Shown here: in pieces, positions 7,740 to 15,895 of the stretch
Layout of the letters: every line of letters starts with the position of its first letter
Numbering within the stretch: the first letter of the stretch is position 1
Assembly: GCA_005116945.1 (NCBI GenBank)
Contig: SWDH01000042.1
Coordinates: 173,583-218,405 of the forward strand
DNA length: 44,823 nt
From: Nitrospira sp.
Lineage (GTDB): Bacteria; Nitrospirota; Nitrospiria; Nitrospirales; Nitrospiraceae
Direction of reading: 5' to 3'
Made by a program: the position numbers and the translations under genes
Notes under the pieces: generated by a model
Told to the model about the DNA's origin: nothing
Databases searched by the model: none
The model's input: only the letters and a program-made list of their open reading frames with translations

Positions 7740-7949
7740 ATGAATAATCTTTTGACAATGGATGAGGCCGCGAAGTATTTAGGTATATCCAAATTGACCC
7801 TGTACGGGTGGGTCTCCGCGAGGAAACTGGGGTACGTCAAAATCGGGCGGCTGGTGAAGTTTAAGCAGGCTCAGTTGGACGCCTGGATCGATCAGCACAC
7901 GGTCACACCACGGAGAGACAACCATGGGACTCACCAAGCGGCGCGATAG
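7740..7949 (+). CDS. Excisionase-like helix-turn-helix protein
   Basis: This 69-residue protein is almost entirely one winged-helix/HTH unit: 'LLTMDEAAKYLGISKLTLYG', then 'WVSARKLGYVKIGRLVKFK' and 'QAQLDAWID'. It is the excisionase/MerR-like HTH_17 pattern that binds att or promoter DNA. It overlaps the integrase start by 26 nt, the usual xis-int arrangement, so it probably sets the direction of recombination or controls int. An alternative start at the next ATG (7758) would trim six residues without affecting the fold. The ribosome site is weak. Confidence 0.8.
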   Translation: MNNLLTMDEAAKYLGISKLTLYGWVSARKLGYVKIGRLVKFKQAQLDAWIDQHTVTPRRDNHGTHQAAR

Positions 7950-9033
7950 TTATTACGTGGAGTTCCGTGTGATGGAAAGTGCGGACGGCACATCATGGAG
8001 CCTCGCGAGTGGCGTGCTCGGTGCAAGAAAGAAGCGATGGAAAGTGGGGTGCCTGAACAAGACGATCGCGCGCGAGATGGAAGCCGCGATCAAAACTCGC
8101 TTGCTCTTGGGCCACGAGAAAACCGAACAGGCCAAGCCGATGCTCTTCAAGGAATGGGCAACGGCCTACCTAGACCTCGAATCAATCAAGACGCTCCGCA
8201 GCTATCAAGATCGAGTTGAAATCATGGACAAGCAGCTGATCCCTTTCTTCGGTGGCAAGGTCTTGACGGAGATTAGGCCTTCTGATGTCGAAGCCTTCCG
8301 AGCACAACGGAAGAAGAAGGATGGAACAAAGCCGAGTATTCAGACTGTGAACAATGACCATATTGTGCTCAAACACTGTCTCAACGTGGCAATCCGACGA
8401 GGGCTCTTACAGGTCAACCCTGCTACAAGGGTTCCCCTGCCCGATCCGCAGAACGCACGGGAAAGAGTACTGACCGAGGAGGAATGGAGCAGACTCTATC
8501 AAGTGGCAAAGCCTCACCTTCGCCCAGTGCTGTTGACGGCTTACCAACTTGGGCAACGTCTTAGTGAAATTGTCGGCTTAACGTGGGACCGCATAGACCT
8601 CAAGAGAGGTTTTATCACCCTGCGAAGTCAAGACACCAAGACAAAGAAGCCGAGACAAGTCCCCCTGACGCCAGATGTGAAAGCCACGTTGCAGCGGTTA
8701 GCCAAAATACGGAGTCTCTCAACGAGACACGTGTTTCTGTACAACCGGCAACCATTGAGGGATTTTCGCACGGCATTTAGAACAGCCCTGACCGAGGCAG
8801 GCTTAAGTGACTTTCGCTTCCATGACCTTCGACATTGTGCTGCTACCAACCTACGGAGAGCTGGAATTGACACAACTACAGCCATGCAGATTGTAGGCCA
8901 TACGTCCCCGCAGATGTGGAAACGATACAATCAGATCAGGGAGGAGGACCTCACCCAGGCCGCAAGTAGGCTTGGGAAATATCTCCAAGAGAACACGCCC
9001 GGAACACTTGACCCCAAGGCCGAGAGTCTGTAG
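7924..9033 (+). CDS. int: Tyrosine recombinase / integrase
   Basis: This is a 369-residue phage-type integrase. An N-terminal arm-binding-like region (about 1-70) is followed by a SAM-like core-binding domain (about 72-165, 'LFKEWATAYLDLESIKTLRS') and the catalytic domain (about 180-350). Catalytic residues visible are Arg in 'YQLGQRLSEIVGL', His300 and Arg303 in 'FHDLRHCAATN', His326 in 'IVGHTS', and the nucleophile Tyr335 in 'MWKRYNQI'. The start is supported by GGAGAG just upstream. It lies 28 nt before tRNA-Thr in the same orientation, consistent with a tRNA-linked integration module, although the element faces the 5' side of the tRNA. It probably integrates and excises the 3.2-9.0 kb mobilizable element. 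Confidence 0.9.
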   Translation: MGLTKRRDSYYVEFRVMESADGTSWSLASGVLGARKKRWKVGCLNKTIAREMEAAIKTRLLLGHEKTEQAKPMLFKEWATAYLDLESIKTLRSYQDRVEIMDKQLIPFFGGKVLTEIRPSDVEAFRAQRKKKDGTKPSIQTVNNDHIVLKHCLNVAIRRGLLQVNPATRVPLPDPQNARERVLTEEEWSRLYQVAKPHLRPVLLTAYQLGQRLSEIVGLTWDRIDLKRGFITLRSQDTKTKKPRQVPLTPDVKATLQRLAKIRSLSTRHVFLYNRQPLRDFRTAFRTALTEAGLSDFRFHDLRHCAATNLRRAGIDTTTAMQIVGHTSPQMWKRYNQIREEDLTQAASRLGKYLQENTPGTLDPKAESL

Positions 9034-9061
9034 AACTGTAACCCATTCATATCATTAGGAA

Positions 9062-9136
9062 GCTGGCGTAGCTCAATGGCAGAGCAGCGGTTTTGTAAAC
9101 CGCAGGTTGGAGGTTCAATTCCTCTCGCCAGCTCCA
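9062..9136 (+). tRNA. tRNA-Thr (anticodon TGT)
   Basis: A full cloverleaf can be folded: acceptor GCTGGCG paired with CGCCAGC, D-arm GCTC...GAGC, and anticodon stem GCGGT/ACCGC with loop TTTGTAA. The T-arm is GGAGG-TTCAATT-CCTCT. The anticodon TGT reads ACA (Thr). The discriminator is T and CCA is encoded in the DNA (9134-9136). It is just downstream of the integrase. I found no second copy of its 3' end in the window that would mark an attachment-site repeat. Confidence 0.95.
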
Positions 9137-9429
9137 CAACTGTTCTGCATGACTGACGCAACTCGCGTCTACCCATCGATGATCGCATCACGCCGCCAGA
9201 AGCACACCGCCAGAGCATCTTGCTCTTGAATCTCCCGCGTGGAGTTATTGAAGAGACCCTACACCCCCTCGTAGGGCTTGGACGACAGTACAGTTATTCA
9301 TGCGCAATCCTAGCAAGAGCCTGTCTGACCATACGCTCATGGCAGGATAAGAAATTTGCATCAGATGCACCGGCCAGGAAAGACGGATAGACAAAGAGTC
9401 GACCGTTCACATTGTGGGAAAGGTGCAGA

Positions 9430-10848
9430 CTAGCGTTCAGCTTCCGTAAGGTCACCCTCCTCTTCCAGCTCTTCAAACTCAGCTTCGGCTTTAGCCTTTA
9501 ATGTTGAGGGGTGCAGGCCATATTTTTTGAGCATTTTATAGAAGTCCGCCCGATAGCGTCCGGCAAATTGGGCCGCGCGAGAGATATTGCCGCCGGTGAG
9601 CTGCAGGACGTTCTTCAGATAGGTTTTCTCAAACTCTTCCTTCGCTTCAGTCAACGGTTTCATTGGCGAGTCCGGAGATGTCGCCATCGCAGGCAGGAGA
9701 TCCGGGGTAATCATGTCTTGCCGCGTCATGACAGTGGCCTTCTCAATGACATTTTCTAACTCACGAACGTTTCCAGGCCAGAGATGTGCCACTAATCGAT
9801 TGAGCGCGGCCGGCGTAAAGCCACGCAACTCTTTATTCGCCCGTTTCGCACTCGCAGTCAGGAAATGCTGCGCCAGCAAGGGAATATCATCAGGGCGTTC
9901 ACGAAGTGGGGGGATAAACAGCGGGACGACGGAGATGCGATAGTACAGATCGTTCCGGAATGCCCCGTTCTTGACCGCTTCACCAAGGTCTTTATTGGTT
10001 GCCGTAATAATTCGCACATCAATCTTCGTTGAGAGTTCAGAGCCCACTTCTCGAACTTCCCGTTCCTGCACGGCCCGCAACAGTTTCACCTGCATCGAGA
10101 GCGGCATCTCGCCGACCTCATCGAGAAAGAGTGTGCCGCCATTGGCACTTTGAAACAGCCCTCGCTTCGAGGCATGGGCATTAGTAAAGGCCCCGCGCAC
10201 ATGTCCAAAGAGCTCTGATTCGAAGAGTGTTTCGGGAATGGCTGCACAATTGAGGGCGACAAACGGTCCTTTACTCCGTCGGCTGTTTGAATGGATCACG
10301 CGTGCGAACACTTCCTTACCGGTCCCGGTTTCTCCGAAGAGAAGAATGGTCGCGTCGGAGTCTGCCACCTGCACCACTTGCTGGAGTAGGCGCTGCATCG
10401 CAGGACTTCGCGCAACGATGTTATCCATGCCGTACAACTCGTTGACGAGAGACTTGAGTCGCTGAATCTCACCTCTCATCCGCTGGGGAGAAAGCCCTTC
10501 TTCAATCTTGGCCTTGAGTTCCTTGTCATCGAAAGGCTTCGTGAGATATCCGAACGCGCCACGCTGCATCGCTTCCACGGCATTGGGAATACTCCCGTGA
10601 GCGGTCAGGATGATAATCGGGAGGCCTGGATACATCCGCAACAGTTCTTCTGTCACATCCAATCCATCTTCACTCCCAAGGCGAAGGTCGGTAATGGCAA
10701 GGTCGAACCGGGTATTCTTCGCCACCGCAAGAGCTTCGCGGCCAGTCGTACAGCCTGTGACGGCAAAACCCATCGCGGTCAATCGCATTTTCACAAGATG
10801 TAACAATCCCTCCTCATCGTCGACTACAAGAATATGTTCTTTTTCCAT
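9430..10848 (-). CDS. Sigma54-dependent response regulator (GlrR/NtrC family)
   Basis: This 472-residue three-domain activator has a receiver domain (about 5-118, acid pocket VVDDEE, phosphoacceptor Asp54 in 'AITDLRLG'). A sigma54-interacting AAA+ domain (about 140-380) has Walker A 'GETGTGKE' at 172-179 and Walker B 'LFLDEVGEM'. A C-terminal Fis-type HTH follows ('LTGGNISRAAQFAGRYRADF'). The start at 10848 has GAAGGGA upstream; the longer frame does not. The GAFTGA loop that contacts sigma54 reads GAFTNA (219-224). It is the last gene of a kinase-lipoprotein-regulator operon with the order of E. coli glrK-qseG-glrR. Target promoters are unknown. Confidence 0.88.
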   Translation of the reverse strand: MEKEHILVVDDEEGLLHLVKMRLTAMGFAVTGCTTGREALAVAKNTRFDLAITDLRLGSEDGLDVTEELLRMYPGLPIIILTAHGSIPNAVEAMQRGAFGYLTKPFDDKELKAKIEEGLSPQRMRGEIQRLKSLVNELYGMDNIVARSPAMQRLLQQVVQVADSDATILLFGETGTGKEVFARVIHSNSRRSKGPFVALNCAAIPETLFESELFGHVRGAFTNAHASKRGLFQSANGGTLFLDEVGEMPLSMQVKLLRAVQEREVREVGSELSTKIDVRIITATNKDLGEAVKNGAFRNDLYYRISVVPLFIPPLRERPDDIPLLAQHFLTASAKRANKELRGFTPAALNRLVAHLWPGNVRELENVIEKATVMTRQDMITPDLLPAMATSPDSPMKPLTEAKEEFEKTYLKNVLQLTGGNISRAAQFAGRYRADFYKMLKKYGLHPSTLKAKAEAEFEELEEEGDLTEAER

Positions 10849-10858
10849 GAAGTCCCTT

Positions 10859-11674
10859 CTATGGTGCTGTGGGTTCCGGCGCAGTCGGAGGGGGAACAAC
10901 CGTGATTGAAGGACGGATAGGACGAACCTTATCCCGCGTTTCCTGGTCGATCCGCTTCAGTGCCTCCAATTGGTTCGTTAATTCCTCTATTTTTCTATCT
11001 CGATCCATCAGTTGCTTATGCATGGACAGGACCGTGCCTGTATCAGTTTGGCTTTTTGTGATATCTTTTTTCATGCTACCGACATCTCCCTTCCGATCAC
11101 GCTCAGCGAGATCACGCTGAAGATTTTCCAGGGATTGGGAGTCAGCATCCTTCATCGCTCTCAACTGTTGGATGATCCCTTCTTTATACAACACGTCTTG
11201 CATCAGTCCTACAAGCAAGTCTCGCACCAGCTGATCTGAAGCTTGTGCCAAGATAGCCTGACTTTCCGAAATGGCCGGGGCCGCCATGACCGATTGGAAC
11301 CACGATTGTTTAACGGGCGCCGCGTGATGCTCGAGGAGATCGATCCAGAGTTTGCTAGCAAATGCGAGCTGAGTCTGAGGGGCAACGGCAATGACTTTCT
11401 CAAAGTACTTCGAGGCACTATCGCGACTTTCGTACAATCCCAGTAACGCGCGGATAAAGTAGGAATAGTCGCAGGAATTGTGCTCGGCACATCTCTGAGC
11501 AAGCGCCTCCTGTTTTTTAGCCAATCCACGAAGCGATTGCGCCTCCCCTGCTTCTACGTGGAAATATGGCTGCGAAAATTGAGGGGCTGGAGACCATGCC
11601 GCGCATCCTGCCAGAGAAAAAAGACAGGACACGACTGCCAGGACAAGGCCTCTGTAGACAAAGACAACCTTCAT
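10859..11674 (-). CDS. QseG-like lipoprotein of a two-component operon
   Basis: This is 271 residues from ATG 11674. A lipoprotein signal (VLAVVSCLFSLAGC) with lipobox LAGC gives a lipid-anchored mature protein. The rest is helical: 'EALAQRCAEHNSCDYSYFIR' resembles the small-repeat region of QseG/YfhG. A long coiled-coil follows (about 185-250, 'DVGSMKKDITKSQTDTGTVL') before a Pro-rich end. Its ATG overlaps the kinase stop (ATGA), and the regulator begins 10 nt after its stop. In E. coli the equivalent lipoprotein helps the GlrK kinase in the envelope; that role here is inferred from gene order and type, since sequence similarity by eye is weak. Confidence 0.65.
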   Translation of the reverse strand: MKVVFVYRGLVLAVVSCLFSLAGCAAWSPAPQFSQPYFHVEAGEAQSLRGLAKKQEALAQRCAEHNSCDYSYFIRALLGLYESRDSASKYFEKVIAVAPQTQLAFASKLWIDLLEHHAAPVKQSWFQSVMAAPAISESQAILAQASDQLVRDLLVGLMQDVLYKEGIIQQLRAMKDADSQSLENLQRDLAERDRKGDVGSMKKDITKSQTDTGTVLSMHKQLMDRDRKIEELTNQLEALKRIDQETRDKVRPIRPSITVVPPPTAPEPTAP

Positions 11675-13125
11675 ACCGATTCTCCTGGCTTCATGAGGGG
11701 TAAGGTAAATCGTACGGTCGTTCCCTTCTTGGCTTCGCTTTCGATCCAAATCCGTCCTCCATGCGCTTCGACCACATTCTTTGCCAGTGCCAATCCAAGG
11801 CCGCTCCCTGGTGCGGCCTGCTTGGCCTTCGTGCGCCCTTGATAGAAGCGCTCAAAAATATAGGGCAGGTCTTCAGCTAGAATGCCGGGCCCTCCATCAG
11901 TCACACTCACCTCGAGAGTTCCCACACTCGGATCCGGTTTCATCACAACTTTGACGAATTTCAGGGCATTTGAAAGTAAATTGTCGAGCACTTGCTCGAC
12001 TCGAAACATATCGGCCTTGACCCACACGTGTCGCCCAGGCGTTTCCAGCAACAGCTGCACATGCTTGGCATCGGCAAGGAGTTGAACTTTGTTGACCGAT
12101 ATATCTGCGACCCGCTTGATATCCATAGGAACGATTCGATACTCCATCATCCCGGCATTCATCTTGGACAGATCCAGAATGGTGGAAATGAGCGTGATGA
12201 GTCGGCGGCTACTGTCTGCCATAATTCGCAGGGTCGTGCGCTGTTCTTGCACCAACGGGCCAGGAATTTCATCCAACAGTAAATGGGTGCCCTCTTGGAT
12301 TGAGGCCATGGGCGTGCGTAACTCATGGGAAACATGGGCGAGAAACTCTTCCTTCATATCATCCAACTCTTGGAGTTTCGTACCCATTCGATTGACCGCA
12401 TCAACGAGGTCTCGTAACTCGCTAGGGGCTCGAATATTCAGTGGGGTGCGGAAATTACCCTGCCCGATCTGTTTAATATGGCTCTGCAATTGCCGAAGCG
12501 GCCGTAGGATCGAATAGCTCGCAAAACCGGCGAGCGTAATGCCGAATACAAGCGCAAGCAGAACCAGCTGTTCGGTCACTGATTCTGCTTGGGCAGAACT
12601 TTCCCGTGACCGGCTCACTCCGACGCTGATGCCAGACTCATGAAGACTAATCAACTCTTGGAGCGTGGCGCTGATGCGCTCCATCAAGGCGTCTCGCCGA
12701 CCTTCATAGTCTCCAGACAGAGGCGCTGGAGACGAGGCCTTCTTCTCCAATTTTTCATGGAGCATCGCGAGTCGTTCTTGATGCATGTGCTTGACATCAT
12801 TGATTAGTTTATTGCCTTTTGGTGTCAATTCCTGCGCTTCTAAGGACTGGAGGCCACGATGAAACTCTTCAACCTCTTCATCGAAATGTCGTAAGAACGT
12901 CGCATCGCGTACGACCAGATACTTTTTTTCACTATTCAGCTGAGCATAGAGTACTGTGAGCAAGTGCTTAGCCGATTCGATCGCCGGGTAATGGAGCGTG
13001 ACCATATTGGCACTCAAGGCGGTTAGCTGACGCAATTGAAATAAGGCATACAAATTCACCCCTGCCATCACCACGATGATGAAGAGGGACGTCAGAATAA
13101 TCCGCCAAAAGACTGATAGACGCAC
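11671..13125 (-). CDS. Sensor histidine kinase (GlrK/QseE-like)
   Basis: This 484-residue membrane kinase has a TM helix at about 7-30, a helical periplasmic sensor (about 31-182), and a second TM at about 184-206. HAMP follows ('LRPLRQLQSHIKQIGQGNF'), then HisKA with phospho-His267 in 'FLAHVSHELRTPMASIQEG'. The ATPase domain has an N-box 'VEQVLDNLLSNALKF', G1 'VTDGGPG' and G2 'GSGLGLALAKNVV'. The all-helical periplasmic domain, the 'ASIQEGTHLLLD' sequence after the H-box and the lipoprotein plus sigma54-regulator downstream match GlrK/QseE systems. Its signal is not deducible. It heads the operon; the next genes overlap or abut it. Confidence 0.88.
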   Translation of the reverse strand: MRLSVFWRIILTSLFIIVVMAGVNLYALFQLRQLTALSANMVTLHYPAIESAKHLLTVLYAQLNSEKKYLVVRDATFLRHFDEEVEEFHRGLQSLEAQELTPKGNKLINDVKHMHQERLAMLHEKLEKKASSPAPLSGDYEGRRDALMERISATLQELISLHESGISVGVSRSRESSAQAESVTEQLVLLALVFGITLAGFASYSILRPLRQLQSHIKQIGQGNFRTPLNIRAPSELRDLVDAVNRMGTKLQELDDMKEEFLAHVSHELRTPMASIQEGTHLLLDEIPGPLVQEQRTTLRIMADSSRRLITLISTILDLSKMNAGMMEYRIVPMDIKRVADISVNKVQLLADAKHVQLLLETPGRHVWVKADMFRVEQVLDNLLSNALKFVKVVMKPDPSVGTLEVSVTDGGPGILAEDLPYIFERFYQGRTKAKQAAPGSGLGLALAKNVVEAHGGRIWIESEAKKGTTVRFTLPLMKPGESV

Positions 13126-13204
13126 CAGCGAAATTCTTTCTGGCCTCTAAGCAGCCACTCGATTGCCTGCAGAGACTGTAGGTAATTCCATACACTATTT
13201 CCTC

Positions 13205-13222
13205 TAGGCACACAAGTGCCTA
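13205..13222. promoter_or_regulatory. Palindromic site upstream of the sensor kinase operon
   Basis: TAGGCAC-acaa-GTGCCTA is a perfect 7-bp inverted repeat, 80 nt upstream of the kinase ATG and between two minus-strand genes. No T-run follows, so an operator is more likely than a terminator, but the binding protein is unknown. Confidence 0.4.
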
Positions 13223-13337
13223 ATTAACAAATCCTCTCGTTGTACTCGTATTTCTAAAGAAAGAAGGGACTAAGACAGTTTGAGCAGTTGCAGCCTGGAG
13301 AAGCGGAAACGTTCCTTTTACACCACGCTATGTGCCT

Positions 13338-14159
13338 CTATTTGAATGGCGTAACAAACCGGCGCTGGCGTCGCGACACGCCATGTAAAGAGGCAAACAG
13401 ATGGCCACGAAACAGCAACATCGCCACGGCAAGCGGTGGGGTAAGTAGTAGCCCGATATACCAGCTGATCGAAGCAGGGATACCCGCATAGTCCAGCCAA
13501 CCTCCGAGGATGGTAAAAGGGAGCACGAGGACTTGGGAAAAATCCAAACCAGCGCCTCGCCCTGCTCGACTGGAGAGAGAAAAAAACGACTGGAGGCCTG
13601 CTGGTGAAAGGATGATGGGGATGAGGATCAGGGCAAACGGTAGAAACCACTCAATCCAATTCTCAAGAACGAACTCATAGGAGGTTTTCAATACCTCAAG
13701 CGGTGAATCATGCCGAACTTGATAGATAATTTCAGGCGCGGGGTTCAGCAAGAGAAAGATGAGCAGGAGCGCTGCGTACGATAGCAGTTGCCCAAAGGGG
13801 TTCGCCTGAGTGCTGAGGTCGAGAGCCATCAACGGCAGCCAGAGGATGAATCCAATGCCGATGACATCCCAAAAATAGTGCCCGACGCTGCCAATCACGT
13901 CGCGAACGGTCAGTGCCCGAGTGTGGCTGATCGATTGTTCGATGAGACTGAGGGTCGCGCCGACCAGAAGCGCATTCACCGCGCCAAGGACAAACCCTCC
14001 GATCATGCCAAGGGGCGAGGCAATCTGCGTAGCAAGGAGCAGCAAAAATCCAAATCCCACCACGGCCACAATGGTCAACCAGCCGCGGACGAGTGATTCT
14101 CCAGTTTTACGAAAGGCATTCCGATAGAGTGAGACGGTTTCAGCAAGAATGCGTGACAT
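13338..14159 (-). CDS. Multi-pass inner-membrane protein of unknown function
   Basis: This is 273 residues from ATG 14159 (the earlier frame start would add a charged, unlikely leader). About six membrane segments are apparent, including 'LTIVAVVGFGFLLLLATQIA', 'MIGGFVLGAVNALLVGATL', 'YAALLLIFLLLNPAPEIIY' and 'WFLPFALILIPIILSPAG'. The Pro/Gly-rich breaks between helices and 'SPLEVLKTSYEFVLENWIEW' are reminiscent of glycerophosphoryl-diester/YciC-like integral proteins, but I cannot name a family. The C-terminus is basic (SRRQRRFVTPFK), expected on the cytoplasmic side. It is transcribed toward the kinase operon, with the palindrome 13205-13222 between them. Confidence 0.65.
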   Translation of the reverse strand: MSRILAETVSLYRNAFRKTGESLVRGWLTIVAVVGFGFLLLLATQIASPLGMIGGFVLGAVNALLVGATLSLIEQSISHTRALTVRDVIGSVGHYFWDVIGIGFILWLPLMALDLSTQANPFGQLLSYAALLLIFLLLNPAPEIIYQVRHDSPLEVLKTSYEFVLENWIEWFLPFALILIPIILSPAGLQSFFSLSSRAGRGAGLDFSQVLVLPFTILGGWLDYAGIPASISWYIGLLLTPPLAVAMLLFRGHLFASLHGVSRRQRRFVTPFK

Positions 14160-14290
14160 GAGAAACAATAGTCTGCTCGGGCTTCTCTGGTCAAGCCGAT
14201 CACGCCCCACTATAGGAACATTGACTTCCTCTATCCTATGCTTATGTGAAGGGTACGGGCACACTCGGATATCTGGAGAGGAGAGATAAC

Positions 14291-15166
14291 ATGGACATGA
14301 ACCGTATGACGATCAAACTACAAGAAGCGCTTCAGACCGCGTCGTCTCATGCCGCAAGACGAAGCCATCAAGGGATCGACGTAGAGCACCTTTTGCTTGC
14401 GTTCGTGGAACAGGATGGCGGTCTTGCGACGTCGCTCCTCGAACAGGCCGGGTTGTCGGTTCCGTCGGTTCGTCAGGCAGTGGAGCAGGCGCTGGCAAAA
14501 CTGCCTCAAGTACAAGGCGCAGGGGCGAGCCCCGGACAACTCCACGTCGCCTCCAGATTGAATCAGGTCCTGACCAACGCCGAAGATGAACAACGCGGTT
14601 TGAAAGATGACTATCTCAGTGTCGAACATATCGTCCTCGCCATGGTGCAAGAAGGGGGAATTTTCAAGAAACTTGGTCTGACGAAGGAACGACTCTTGGG
14701 CGCGCTCCAACACATACGAGGGTCTCAGCGTGTCACAAACCAAGACCCGGAAGGCACCTACCAAGCATTGGAAAAATATGGCCGCGATCTCACCCGCCTG
14801 GCGGGGCAAGGGAAACTGGATCCTGTCATTGGACGCGATGAAGAAATTCGCCGTGTCGTGCAAATTCTTTCACGGCGCACCAAGAACAATCCTGTACTCA
14901 TTGGAGAGCCTGGCGTCGGCAAAACCGCCATTGTCGAAGGGCTTGCCTCCCGCATTATCAAGGGCGACGTGCCTGAAGGACTGAAAAAGAAGCGTGTCAT
15001 CACACTTGACATGGGATCGTTGGTGGCGGGCGCAAAATTCAGAGGCGAATTCGAGGAACGATTGAAAGCCGTCCTCAAAGAGGTGCAGGCGGCTGAGGGA
15101 CAAGTCTTATTGTTCATCGATGAGCTGCATACAGTCGTGGGAGCCGGTGCGGCGTTAGGCTTGTGA
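14291..15166 (+). CDS. clpB: ClpB/ClpC-type disaggregase, C-terminally truncated
   Basis: The visible protein is 291 residues. It has the double Clp_N domain (about 1-145, '[13 protein letters not shown]' and '[13 protein letters not shown]'), the ClpB-type linker '[20 protein letters not shown]', and the start of AAA+ domain 1. Walker A is 'GEPGVGKTA' (205-213) and Walker B '[11 protein letters not shown]'. ClpB is normally about 860 residues and continues from 'VVGAGAA' into EGA.DA.N; here it switches to LGL and stop, because an inverted-repeat element begins at 15157. The middle domain, the second AAA+ ring and the sensor motifs are gone, so this copy cannot disaggregate proteins. The start is supported by AGGAGAG. 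Either a real truncation or a junction error. Confidence 0.9.
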   Translation: MDMNRMTIKLQEALQTASSHAARRSHQGIDVEHLLLAFVEQDGGLATSLLEQAGLSVPSVRQAVEQALAKLPQVQGAGASPGQLHVASRLNQVLTNAEDEQRGLKDDYLSVEHIVLAMVQEGGIFKKLGLTKERLLGALQHIRGSQRVTNQDPEGTYQALEKYGRDLTRLAGQGKLDPVIGRDEEIRRVVQILSRRTKNNPVLIGEPGVGKTAIVEGLASRIIKGDVPEGLKKKRVITLDMGSLVAGAKFRGEFEERLKAVLKEVQAAEGQVLLFIDELHTVVGAGAALGL

Positions 15167-15279
15167 AAACGGCCCCCAACGTCGTTCTCGGCTCGCCAAA
15201 ATCCTCAACGTACCCCAGAGGGTACGCCTCCGGTTTTAACTTGCCTGCGGCCTTGTTGGATGACCGTTTTGACAAGCCT
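15157..15279 (+). repeat. Dispersed inverted-repeat element, copy 1
   Basis: It is bounded by 16-bp inverted ends, AGGCTTGTgAAAACGG and CCGTTTTgACAAGCCT, with a core 'CCTCAACGTACCCC'...'GGGTACGCCTCC'. This copy supplies the last codons and stop of the truncated clpB. It has the same family layout as the elements at 31.1, 34.8, 35.5, 36.5 and 37.2 kb. No coding capacity; it probably folds into a long hairpin. Confidence 0.85.
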
Positions 15280-15398
15280 GCGGGAACCGACTTATGACGT
15301 TCAGAATGCCCCCACGGCGCGGAATTTTATGAATTGTTTCCCCTGGATCTCAATGCGATAATAGTTGCCAGATTTCTTTCGTAGCTAGAGGGCTTGCC

Positions 15399-15737
15399 AT
15401 GTCGTACATACGTATAAATCTTCTCGCCGTCTTCTTCCTGTTCTTCCTGTTTGGCCCGCCCGAGTCTCCTAGCTTTGCCGAAGACAAGAGCTTTTACAGT
15501 CCCGTCATTCAAGTCGATACGGAAAATCATCGAGTCTTGATTTCCACGTTTGGGTCAGTTTTTTGGATCGATGCTCCAGACGCGGCCAAACCGTACATCG
15601 AGAAGCTCCCGATCTCAGGCCTCGTGGATTTCGTCGTCGAGATGAGAGGGAACGAGCAAGCGCCCCTGCTGAAGACCTGGAAAGTAAAATCAGGCGAGAC
15701 AAGCTGCAAGTACTTTGATGGGAAAACCTGCAAGTAA
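15399..15737 (+). CDS. Small exported protein, paralog of the gene at 35780
   Basis: This 112-residue protein has a signal peptide (INLLAVFFLFFLFGPPES, cleavage near PSFA|EDK), so it is probably periplasmic. The mature part 'KSFYSPVIQVDTENHRVLI' with 'GSVFWIDAP' and 'GLVDFVVEMRGN' looks like a small beta-barrel or OB-like domain; the C-terminus 'SCKYFDGKTCK' has two Cys that could form a disulfide. It is clearly homologous, in DNA too, to the 112-residue protein at 35780-36118, with near-identical stretches 'SPSFAEDKSFYSPVIQVD' and 'APLLKTWKVKSGETSC'. It is followed by a decayed DUF3817 gene, exactly as the paralog is followed by an intact one. Function unknown. Confidence 0.7.
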   Translation: MSYIRINLLAVFFLFFLFGPPESPSFAEDKSFYSPVIQVDTENHRVLISTFGSVFWIDAPDAAKPYIEKLPISGLVDFVVEMRGNEQAPLLKTWKVKSGETSCKYFDGKTCK

Positions 15738-15742
15738 GGAAT

Positions 15743-15895
15743 GTTCCTTTCTGATCAATTCGCTACTGCTTCTTTCTCCCGAAGTTATTTATCCGGCACA
15801 AATGTTCCAATCGGAATAATAGACGCAACGAAGTATTACTCCCCGCTACTCGCACAACCTCCGGCATCCCCATGAAGCACTTCATCGGCATAGCA
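15743..15895 (-). pseudogene. DUF3817-like gene relic with internal deletion
   Basis: The DNA aligns with both ends of the intact gene at 36149-36445. 'CACAAATGTTCCAA', 'CGGAATAATAGACGCAA' and 'GGCATCCCCATGAAG' are shared. About 115 bp in the middle is missing, and the 5' end is cut off where dnaE sequence begins near 15896. It is therefore a non-functional duplicate of the cassette partner gene. Confidence 0.7.

Noticed and set aside
8931-9218. 95-residue minus-strand open frame
   Set aside because: It runs antisense through tRNA-Thr and the integrase 3' end; its 'ARGIEPPTCGLQNR' stretch is a familiar spurious product of reading a tRNA backwards.
14318-14863. 181-residue minus-strand frame antisense to clpB
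   Set aside because: Shadow of conserved ClpB coding sequence; no ribosome site.
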